Below, in pieces: positions 55,782 to 64,000 of a stretch of 64,000 nucleotides of DNA (positions within the stretch are counted from its first letter, which is position 1; each line of letters opens with the position of its first letter). The position numbers and the translations under genes were made by a program. The DNA lies in the NCBI RefSeq assembly GCF_954871325.1, contig NC_088777.1, positions 10,393,366 through 10,457,365 on the forward strand. Reading direction: 5' to 3'. This stretch comes from Gordionus sp. m RMFG-2023. Taxonomy: Eukaryota > Nematomorpha > Gordioida > Chordodea > Parachordodidae. A model generated the notes under the pieces. It was not told where the DNA came from. It made no database searches and saw only the letters and a program-made list of their open reading frames with translations.

Positions 55782-58242
55782 TCACTCCAACATAATATCA
55801 GAGTCAGAGATATCAAGGATAATAGGTGGTAGATTTGTTTCATCTACGATTTTAATTATTATTATTTCACTTCATACAATTAACATTAATATTCTACTTA
55901 ACACTTTTTTTAAAAATATTTAACTTCCATAAGCACCGCTTATATGATACCTGAAATATATCGCAACCTTAATAGCTACCTTTATACATGTAATTAAGTA
56001 TATTTTCTTACACTAAGAACCAGTGGATTCCTGGGGCTCACATCGGAGCTATCTATGCTAAATACGTATTTTTTGTATGCCTTGCTTTTTGTAAACAGTG
56101 GGTTGTTTTTGTCAACCTTATTTGACAAATCATTATATTTGATGATTTTGAGTCTTCCATTTAAAGCAACTGCGTGTTCGACGTTTGATGAACTTGGAGA
56201 GTCTTCACCAGAACCGAAATTCTTATTTTCTGGATTTAAGGCCTTAGTTGCATTTCTCGTGCCTTTATCAGCAAATATTTTGGTCTTTGAACCATTAATA
56301 TCTAAACCCGTGGGGGAAGTTCTTAAATGTAAAAAAAAAATTATTATTTAGGAGTGAGAGTAAAATGGAATCTCTAATTATAGAGTAATTTAACATTTTA
56401 TAAATTTACCTATCGAGTTTGACATCTGGGTTTATAGAAGATATTAGTTGATCACCATTATCTTCGACTGTGTCTTTTGATACATTTGAAGTAGATAATA
56501 ATTTATCATCGTTTCTTTCGTCTATATCTCCTGACCTACTTTGAGTATCATTCTTTTTTCCTGCTATATCTGAACCCGATCCGCTTAAAGTAGATAGCCT
56601 ATCATCATTCATTTCGGTTATATCACTTGATCCACTTGGAGTAGACGATATTATATTATTAGTCCTTCCGTTTGCGTCTCCCGATCCACTTAGAGTCGAT
56701 GATTGTTCATCGTTTTTCTCTACTACATCTCCTGATCCACTTAGATTAGGTGATAGTTCATCATCGTTCCTTTCGACTGTGCCCCCCGATGCACTTAAAG
56801 TAGATGAATGTTCATCATTGTTTCTCCTTAGTAGGTCTCCCGATCCACTTGGACTAGAAAGGTCATCATCCTTCCTACCGACTACGTCTCCTGATCCGCG
56901 TAGAGTAGAAAATTGTTTATTATAGTTTCTTCTGGCTACGTCTCCTGATCCACTTAGAGTAGATGAATGTTCATCATTGTTTATCTTGACCACGTCTCCG
57001 GATCCATCTAGATCAGATGCTAGTCTATTTCTATCAACTACGTCTCCTGATCCACTTAGATTAGATAAGAGTTCATCATCACTCCTTCTGAATGCTTCAC
57101 CCGATCTAATTAGGTTTGATGAATGTTCATTATCGTTTCGCTCGACTATGTACCCTAATTTACTTAGAATATAGGATAGCTGTTCATCGACTACGTCTCC
57201 CGATCCACTTAGACTGGATGAGATTTCATCATCGTTTCTTCCCCCTATTTCTGCTGTTCCACATATATTAAGTGATATTAACTCTGTTGACCCACAAAGA
57301 ATAGTTAATATTTTACCATAGACCCTTTTTGCTACGTCTCCTAATTCACTTAGAGTATTGGATTTATCGTAGTTTCTTTTTAATATATCTCCTGATCCGC
57401 TCATAGCAGATACTAGTTTATCATCGTTTCCTTCGACTAAGTCTAATATCGTGTCATAATTTGTCTTTTCTCTATCTCCTGACCTACTTCGTGTATAAAT
57501 TTCTTCAATGTCGATATTTTCGTTTATGTATCCTGATCCAGTTAAAAGAAATGGATCACCTGATCCACTTAAATTTGATTCTAACACAATTCCTGGAGCC
57601 GAAATTTCAAAATTTCCAGAACCAGAGATAGTTTCATCATAAATGCTATTATATTCTTCTATATTCTTATCGTTTAAAGATCTTTTTTTTCTTCCAATAC
57701 GTTCACTCATAAATTGATCGCTATCTATTTATTTTTTTAAATAAAGCCAAAAACAGTTTCATAATATTTTTGTAAAATTACGTTAGAGAAAATATAATAA
57801 TTTATAAAGGTTCGCCTGGCCCGAAAATATTTTCGTTCCCGCGTTAGACAATTTGGGCAAAATATTTTTGTGAATCGGCCTTGAAGTTGACATTTAAGCT
57901 TAAAATTAGGCAAATTAATGTAGTTTCCCTTCATAAAAAGTTATTACGAGCCGGCCCAGGTTATATATACAAAATTATTTTACGGATCGGTCTTAGCTAA
58001 AAATCACTGATCCTACGGGCTGGGTCGCTTCAACCTCTAATATTGATAATATAATTTGCTATTTAGATTTATCACAATTTAAATAAAAAATTAATATGTA
58101 ATATATAGTCTTAAGAGCCTTTTTAAATAGATTTAATTTCACCTATTGATTCTGGATATCTGTCATAATGATCTAGATCTATCTCCGGTGCATGGCGTTG
58201 GCGTTCGTCATAATAAGGTCCATATTCTTTTTTTGCATACAT
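55782..58242 (-). CDS. Ser-Gly-Asp repeat protein, five exons, 612 residues, unrecognised
   Basis: All five exons keep phase. Exon 1 is 58242-58143 (MYAKKEYGPYYDERQRHAPE; donor AATAG/GTGAAA), followed by a 418-bp intron. Exon 2 is 57724-56410 (438 codons; donor GATAG/GTAAAT), followed by an 88-bp intron ending TTTTTTTTACATTTAAG. Exon 3 is 56321-56012 (TSPTGLDINGSKTKIFADKG; donor AGT/GTAAGA), followed by a 61-bp intron ending ATATATTTCAG. Exon 4 is a 26-bp microexon (55950-55925), followed by a 55-bp intron. Exon 5 is 55869-55782 (EIIIIKIVDETNLPPIILDI and on to a stop). Exon 2 holds about seventeen imperfect repeats of 20-25 residues around L-S-G-S-G-D-V, with N-D-(D/E) in the spacers. Repeated Ser-Gly in acidic context can be a glycosaminoglycan attachment site, but no signal peptide is seen at this start. 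GRKKRS near residue 45 could be a nuclear signal or furin-type site. The product is probably disordered and acidic. An upstream exon (58589-58368) might add an N-terminus. Confidence 0.78.
57805..58039. mobile_element. MITE-like insertion in intron 1 of the repeat-protein gene
   Basis: The left end TAAAGGTTCGCCTGGCCCG and the right end reversed, TAGAGGTTGAAGCGACCCAG then CCCG, resemble each other and the ends of the 220-bp element at 60649-60868. The patch is clearly richer in G+C than its surroundings. The flanking 8-mers do not match well, so the borders are tentative. Confidence 0.5.
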
Positions 58243-58367
58243 ATTTAATATTGAATTATAGAAGTATTTTAAAAATATCTATTTGAAATATCATTTTTAT
58301 GAATTATCTATTTTAAAAGGAAATTGTACTAAAGAATAATGCCTAAATCTACTATTCGTTTCTTTAT

Positions 58368-58589
58368 TTATATTATAATTAAACATCTATTAATACTTGG
58401 AGAATCAAGGTAATTTCGTTTGCGGCTGCTCATGCTTGTAATATTTGAATATTTCATATGTAATGTATCTAAGAAGCCTTGATTCTCTATATTGAACTCT
58501 AAATATTTGCATGTTATATATAAGAATTTTTGTCTATAAAATAATTTAACAAAAATATATGTCAATGTCAAAATGTTGTTATTTTTCAT
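58368..58589 (-). CDS. Candidate upstream exon or small gene, 73 codons
   Basis: The frame starts MKNNNILTLTYIFVKLFYRQ, a possible signal sequence, and later reads MSSRKRNYLDSPSINR. It lies 126 bp upstream of exon 1 of the repeat-protein gene on the same strand. A donor-like CCAA/GTATTA occurs near its end, but the phase into exon 1 does not fit. It may be chance. Confidence 0.25.
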   Translation of the reverse strand: MKNNNILTLTYIFVKLFYRQKFLYITCKYLEFNIENQGFLDTLHMKYSNITSMSSRKRNYLDSPSINRCLIII

Positions 58590-59754
58590 ATATTTTTTAC
58601 GAGTAGGGATAAAAAAGAAAAAGCGAAATTTCTGAAGAGAGAACCGAACGAAGAATTCTAATCCTGCAAGACCATTTCAATCGGAATAAACCATTTATTT
58701 AAATTACTTTTTATAAAATATATATATAATTCGCGTCGCGTTAAAAAGAAAAATTATTTCGGGTAAAATTATATTCTTAAATCTTAAAAAGCGAGTATGA
58801 AAGAAAAAGAAAGAAAGATCAAAAACTGATTCAATAAATTATGATTTTAAATAGAATATTATTTAATAAAACTATCGTAAAATGTAATTTATAAGTAACT
58901 CTTATAAATTTTTTTAGCTCTCACATCAGTTCATTTAAAATGAAACCTGAGAAAATGTCACCCTTTCTTAAAAAAAATTTTTTTTTTGTAAATTTAATCC
59001 TGTTATAGAACTAATAGAGAAGAACATACGTAAAATATACATTTAATGCAAAAAAAAATCTTCCCAAAAGCAACTCATCCCTGCCATAAGCTGAATTTCC
59101 TTATAGGGTGGGGTGGGGAAGGATTATTAGGCGGGGATTTACATCATAAATTTTATTGAAGGCCTTTGGGTCCACTTATTATAGGTCTTCGGCTATATTA
59201 TATTTTTATAAAAATAATTTTTGGGTTTCACTTATTTTTTTATAAAAAGCTTTTTTTCTAAAAGTTTTAAATTATACTCGTTATTTTAAAAATCTATTAA
59301 CTTACACTAATTTTTCTTTCAAATTGTTCTTTACAAGTGATATATTTTATACATTTGGGGAATAGGTGTAGAGGGTATATTAGATTAAAATGAATACGAG
59401 AACAGGCAAATTCGAGATGGGGATGGGGAGAGGGGGTGAAATTCCCCCGGATTTCGCGCCTGATCCCTGGCGACAACTTAACGGATCCATAATAGTATCA
59501 TTTATATTAAAGAACAATTATGTTTTATCACAAAGAGTACAATTATTTAAATATTTTTTATTATAAGTTTTAACGTTCATTCTTTTCTATATTTTTTAAT
59601 TAGAAAACTCATTTGAATTTATTAAACTGTTTTTAGACTTCATTGTATACATGAATTTGTTTTTATGTCGACTTACATGAAAAAATTAAGAATATTTTTA
59701 ATAAAAAAATTTATCAGTAAATTAACTAGTTGAGTAAAAAAAAAATTGATGTTA
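58590..59754. other. Non-genic DNA with weak signals
   Basis: On plus, ACGAGTAG precedes DKKEKAKFLKREPNEEF and a stop near 58610-58662, a possible terminal exon. GCGCGAAATCCGGGGG (reversed, near 59443-59458) resembles some hAT termini, but no partner was found. G-rich patches lie at about 59100-59130 and 59415-59455. Confidence 0.25.
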
Positions 59755-60078
59755 CTAAAAATCATGGATTGATTCTTCTGAAGGTACACTGTTATATTGA
59801 TTCTGCATCCAGATATCTCCAAAAACTTTAGATTGTCTCCTAGGATTTCTAGAATTAATAAATATATTCATGAAATTTATAAATCTAAATGTATGTTAAG
59901 AGAAATTGTTCAAAAATGCGTATTCAAAATTATGTTCATTATAATCAAGACCGTCCTTTAAAATGATTTCTTAAAAAAAGAGAGGAGGGATACTGTATAC
60001 TGTACATGAGTTAGCTTTTATTTGCTAAATTTGATTGTATTCGACCAAAGATCGAGTATTTCTATCACTTTTCGCCAT
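59755..60078 (-). CDS. Small multi-exon gene candidate, unrecognised
   Basis: The terminal exon 59848-59755 follows ATTAATTCTAG and reads NPRRQSKVFGDIWMQNQYNS, then VPSEESIHDF and a stop. Upstream, a very good acceptor (CCCTCCTCTCTTTTTTTAAG) precedes IILKDGLDYNEHNFEYAFLN (59969-59896). A start exon MAKSDRNTRSLVEYNQ lies at 60078 with AAA before ATGG. No GT donor links the middle and last exons cleanly, so the model is incomplete. The peptides are hydrophilic and protein-like. No family is recognised. Confidence 0.42.
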
Positions 60079-60640
60079 TTTAAAGAAGATCTAGAATACG
60101 AATTAGTTATTAAATAAAAATATGCAAAAGATCATCATATTTTTTTTAAATTATAAATACACTTTTATTTGTATAAAAATGTCTAAACAATCTGCAATAT
60201 TTTGTTGGGGCTTCAATTTTTTTATGAGGCGGGTCCCCATATCACTTCCCTTGTAATTACGACCCTGATGATAATTGTAAACTAATAACTAAATATAGAG
60301 TTTAAAAAAATGGACTAGCATTGAATTGATTCTAAAGTTCTTTATTCCATAAGTTACCGTGTGTATTTAGATTATGGCCCAACTCAAGAAAATGGCCATT
60401 ACAATTACCGGTTTATTTAATTTTCTATTTCCTTGAGTTAAACTATTTTTGTATATTTAGGGAGGGATATAACGTAGGAAAAATTTTCCTCTAAATAATT
60501 CCTATAGTTTCCTCAATTTTTGTAATGGTTTTTTTTATTGATATAAATAATCGCGATATCATATTTTTTTCCCATAGCTCAAAATGTTTTCTTTTTCACT
60601 ATCTTTCAAAATTAATCGATTCAAAGGGTTATTTTATAAA
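60079..60640. other. Non-genic DNA with a weak exon-like patch
   Basis: On plus near 60372-60412, DYGPTQENGHYNYR follows a TTTAG acceptor and ends at CCG/GTTTAT. CAGGGTCGTAATTACAAGGG (reversed, near 60265-60246) resembles a transposon end, but no partner is seen. Confidence 0.25.
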
Positions 60641-60876
60641 ATATATATCAGGGGGTTGGTCCCGGCTCATAAAAATGTTCTAACGAGGTTTTGGGCTCGG
60701 TTTAGCCCAGCTCGGCTTGTAATTATTTTTATCCGGTCCAGCTCGTAATAATTTTATGAAAGAAAACGACATAAATTTGACTAATTATTAACTTTTAAAA
60801 CGTTTTCAAACTTTGGTAATTTTCCTGGCCCGCGGGTTAGGCTTCGGGCCGGGCTACGCCGACCTTTAATATATAT
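60641..60876. mobile_element. 220-bp MITE with ATATATAT duplications
   Basis: The element spans 60649-60868. Its left end is CAGGGGGTTGGTCCCGGCTC, and its right end reversed is TAAAGGTCGGCGTAGCCCGG. ATATATAT lies on both sides (60641-60648, 60869-60876); because this word is common here, the duplication is weaker proof than elsewhere. The interior is G+C-rich near the ends. The family seems to match 57805-58039. Confidence 0.6.
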
Positions 60877-61022
60877 TATTTACGCGATATTTATTAATAA
60901 ATGAAAGATTTAGTATGGTTTAGGATTGCCAGAATTAATTAAGTCGATCTTGTGCTTAAGGAGCTCAGTTATTATATATTTCACTGTATTTTAAATATTA
61001 TATGTTACTGTCAATATGCACA

Positions 61023-61900
61023 ATCATATGTAGGCCTAAAACGAATTATTTGTTATTTGATATTCGAATCGATTCGATTCGTATTTTACGAATACGAATA
61101 ACACAATTATTCGATTCGAAATTTCGAATCGAATATGAATAATGAGGAAAATTATTCGAAATTATTTATATATAAATATTTAATTATTCGCAAATATTTT
61201 ATTGCAAGTAAAATAAAAAGAAGTAATTAAATTATCCTAGTGGATATCATTTCGTTTTATTTTATTTCCTATTATCAAATATCAAATCATAACAAGTTAT
61301 ATTTGCTGAAAAAGTTTAATTGAAGAAAAGGAAAAGCTTCAAAGTAAAATATAATTATTTTATTTTGATTGTTTCTCTTTAATCATTTTTGATGTTATGA
61401 ACAAGTCAAAACATTTTTATAGAGTGTGCCTCTTTCCCATATTCTCGAGCTCCTGGCAGATAAATAACTAAATTTTTTTCACTAGTTCTTATTATTTGAT
61501 TAGGAAAATCCTTTTCCCATTTAGTAACCTTATTTTTGGAAAATTTTAAAAACAATCTAATTCAGATAGTGCATTATAATATCTTCATCCTCTATTACAT
61601 TGTCATAATCACCTCTAAAAATTATATTAATATAAAATATAGGAAATTTATGCTACTAAAGTATTTTTAATAAATAAAATCTATAATGAAATACTTTCTA
61701 AAATTTTGTTATATTTTATATGCAAAAATGTTTAGAGAATCCTTAAAAGTGTCATCTTTAAACATCTGTAAAAATTTTTTTGCAAAATATTTTATAAGCT
61801 TTAGAAAATTTTTCGAATCGAATCGAATATTCGACGAATCGAAACGAATAATGATTTTATTATTCGAAGCGATTCGTTTTTTTGTAGGCCTAATCATATG
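61023..61900 (-). mobile_element. 862-bp hAT-like element, TAGGCCTA ends, exact 8-bp duplication
   Basis: The element spans 61031-61892. Both ends begin TAGGCCTA (TAGGCCTAAAACGAATTATT and, reversed, TAGGCCTACAAAAAAACGAA) followed by ATTCG words. ATCATATG flanks both sides (61023-61030 and 61893-61900). On the minus strand near 61545-61385 it carries KVTKWEKDFPNQIIRTSEKN, then LVIYLPGAREYGKEAHSIK, then after a frame change CFDLFITSKMIKEKQSK. L-P-G-x-R and L-F-I-T-x-x-M-I recall the start of piggyBac-type DDE domains more than hAT, which is odd for an element with 8-bp duplications. The 74- and 64-codon frames at its right end come from the terminal words. Confidence 0.82.
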
Positions 61901-62151
61901 CATAATCTAATAAAATTGCCTAACATTTATTTATAGTACAGTTTTGGTATTTTTTACATATTCCAGAATATATTTCAGGCAAATTCAGATTTTTTAAAAT
62001 TTAAAAAAAAAAAACTAATATGATTTTATAAAGAAAAATATCAAAAAATTTGTTGAGCACGTTTTTAAATGATTTGAAGATCCGATGCCAAAGAATTTAT
62101 TCGAGTCTTTCCTTTCCTTATCATAACGGTTATGATTTTGTAGAATTTATT
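61901..62151. other. A+T-rich DNA without a supported gene
   Basis: This is a short gap with no exon or repeat. Confidence 0.3.
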
Positions 62152-62451
62152 TTATATAATAAAATTGTTGGAATTATAAGAACCTTCTCTAATTCTGATG
62201 GATTCAGGCTTAGCTAGTGAACAAAGATAAAATTCCGAAAATAAATGTTTAGAAAAAGGGGTAAATTTAAAGAAAAAATAAATGGTAAAAAATATACTTA
62301 GAAATTTATATTTAAAATCTAAAAATAGGTATAAAAAAACCAGATCGAGACACATATTTTCAAAAGAGCTAATCTGTATTTTATGAGTAAAGCACTTTTG
62401 GATTGACAAATTGCTTATTGTTTTAAAGTTCTGATTTAGAATACTTTTCAT
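62152..62451 (-). CDS. Hypothetical frame, 99 codons, two hydrophobic stretches
   Basis: It starts MKSILNQNFKTISNLSIQKC, has Leu/Phe-rich stretches at about 33-47 and 50-68 that could span a membrane, and ends LAKPESIRIREGSYNSNN and on to a stop. It lies downstream of the candidate exon at 62697-62819 on the same strand and could be part of one gene. A T-rich strand easily makes such frames, so confidence is low. Confidence 0.25.
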   Translation of the reverse strand: MKSILNQNFKTISNLSIQKCFTHKIQISSFENMCLDLVFLYLFLDFKYKFLSIFFTIYFFFKFTPFSKHLFSEFYLCSLAKPESIRIREGSYNSNNFII

Positions 62452-62696
62452 AAATTGAATTATTTTTTTTTATAAATATAATCTATATATTTTCTTGAAA
62501 CTTGAAGGAAAAACAAACCCTATTTTCCCAATTGTTTCACTTTATTTTCCCGAATTTCCTGAAAAATTTCCCCAGGTTATAGTTTCACGGGTAAATATAC
62601 ATCCCCAAATTTGAATCTTATAAATGTTTAACTGTATTGCTTTTAATAATATATAAATATATGCATTAGAGAAAATGTTTATAATATTTAATATAC

Positions 62697-62819
62697 CGTA
62701 ATTCACTAACAAACTCTGATTAACATAGATTTGGTCGAATGGGTTAAAGGGGACGCCATTGCTGTGTTGATCATATATCAAGGAGCATTTTGGGTCAACT
62801 TCTTCCTTTCTAAAACTAT
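62697..62819 (-). CDS. Candidate internal exon, unrecognised
   Basis: An AAAAATATAG acceptor is followed by SFRKEEVDPKCSLIYDQHSN, then GVPFNPFDQIYVNQSLLVNY, and a strong donor (TTACG/GTATAT at 62697/62696). The frame is open at both ends beyond these sites, but the peptide loses its balanced character outside the splice sites. The lengths give phase 1 in and phase 1 out. No family is recognised. Confidence 0.42.
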
Positions 62820-62847
62820 CTATATTTTTTTTATTTGAAATTTGCAA

Positions 62848-64000
62848 TTAATTATTTTGTAATCTGTAATTATTCTTATCTAGGTAGAAAAAATATTATA
62901 ATCAAAAAATATGTAATTTATTATCCAAAATTTTTGTTATATCTTCGAAAAATAATATTTGCTTACTTTCTTTCTTTCCTTGCATGGATATTAAGAATTG
63001 TGTATAGAATGATAATGATGAAACTTCTTTGCTATACTTAGAAGAAATAAATATTATTTGCTACAGATTGAACCCTCAAAATATTTTGGCCAGGTTAGGT
63101 TTGAGTTTAAAGATCAGATCAAAATTGTGAACCTACTTAAGTTCAAAGTTGGTTCGACAAAAATAGGTTTGATTCGGGTTCAGGACCTCAGTCAAATTTT
63201 TGAATTGCCAATCAAAAATTTATCTTTCATATTGAAAATCTAAATTATTAAAAAATCTATTTCTTAAGGTATTATATAATATTTATTTAAATTACACTAA
63301 AAAAAATACATAATTCGATCATATTTTTTTATATTAATATAGAATTAGTGTGGAGGCTCCAGTCATATTAAAATGTTGGTCTCTAGGTTAGAAAATTTAA
63401 AGCCCCCTCCCTCAAGATTTAAAATAAAATTGTCAATTTTTTTCACAGCTCCATCTTTAATCCTATTTAACATGTGATTGGTGGAAAAAGAAATTGATAC
63501 TATAGGGAATCAGCAGGGGAAATATAGTATATAGGATTGTATATATTTTGAACATTGAATTATGATAAAGATTTAGACAACCTTTTTCCAAAATATATAA
63601 TATCATATCTGATTTTAATAAACATTAAATTTTGATAAAGATATAAAAAAAATTCTAATTATTACTCTTTTTTTGATAAATAAATAAATACCTCCATTTT
63701 AAAATCGTAAAATTATAATAAGGTCAATTAATATAATATATAACATCAGAAGATAAAATGTGTAAAATGTAAGAAAATACAAAAAAATTTTAAGATTTAA
63801 CATCTAAAAAAGCATAAGAAAATATTTAAATTGTAAATTTTAATTAAATCCAAATTTGAAAGAATATACGATAATTTTTCATTATAATAATATTAATAGC
63901 CATGAAGGAATGAGTCCTGGGTCAACCTATACAGAAAAAGATCAATAGCATTCGATATATTTATATTGTATTTTATTTCAATATTTGAAGACTGAATATC
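62848..64000. other. A+T-rich DNA; possible decayed inverted repeat at 63060-63200
   Basis: GATTGAACCCTCAAA near 63066 and, reversed, CCTGAACCCGAATCAAACC near 63187 could be worn terminal repeats, with GGTTTGAGTTT-like words between. The rest, to the window end, shows no exon, array or RNA gene. Confidence 0.3.

Noticed and set aside
56055-56351. 98-codon plus-strand frame with membrane-like stretches
   Set aside because: It is antisense to exon 3 of the minus-strand repeat-protein gene, which has phase-consistent splice sites.
56977-57174. 65-codon plus-strand frame rich in Ser/Pro
   Set aside because: It is antisense to the Ser-Gly-Asp repeats of the minus-strand gene.
61686-61910. Opposed 74- and 64-codon frames
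   Set aside because: They cover the ATTCG-rich terminus of the hAT-like element; the words themselves lack stops.

Overview
This looks like eukaryotic, probably animal, nuclear DNA that is very rich in A+T (about three quarters by eye). There are no operons, no bacterial gene packing and no organellar genes. Coding DNA is sparse and is cut into small exons. The introns are often tiny: candidates of 21, 34, 42, 49, 55, 61 and 88 bp keep the reading phase. A single-exon seven-helix receptor-like gene, hAT, PIF/Harbinger and Merlin transposons, a Ty3/gypsy element, a tRNA-derived SINE and a LINE remnant fit an animal. Short introns and high A+T would suit a simplified parasitic or otherwise compact lineage, but the species cannot be named from the sequence.

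Layout. 1-4 kb: a hAT terminus, a Merlin transposase scrap and an old satellite array. 4.05-10.59 kb: one large foldback transposon with exact 8-bp target duplications, about 2.8-kb inverted arms packed with two tandem repeats, and a hAT dimerisation-domain scrap in the loop. 12-16 kb: a 193-bp MITE of the same TAGTGTTG family and a 2.2-kb hAT element, both with exact 8-bp duplications. 17-20 kb: a candidate exon, the receptor-like gene on the minus strand, and another terminal exon. 21 kb: a LINE reverse transcriptase remnant. 25-26 kb: a decayed hAT transposase. 28.5-33.0 kb: a broken Ty3/gypsy element with two LTRs. 33-38 kb: small exon candidates and several MITEs. 38.7-40.3 kb: a 312-bp satellite array. 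41-42 kb: another hAT. 43.5-45.8 kb: an unrecognised multi-exon gene on the plus strand. 46-50 kb: a hAT element and nested PIF/Harbinger elements. 49-55 kb: a plus-strand multi-exon gene, with a small minus-strand gene and a SINE inside one intron. 55.8-58.2 kb: a five-exon minus-strand gene for a 612-residue Ser-Gly-Asp repeat protein. 59.7-64 kb: small minus-strand gene pieces, two more MITE/hAT elements with target duplications, and plain A+T-rich DNA.

The host genes show no shared pathway. What dominates the window is serial invasion by at least five separable hAT-type families, many with target duplications that can still be read. The most unusual object is the foldback hAT at 4055-10590, whose arms carry the same 119-bp satellite that also lies outside it. 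Gene models are manual: exons were chosen by open frame, splice signals and phase, without homology searches, and most products are unrecognised.
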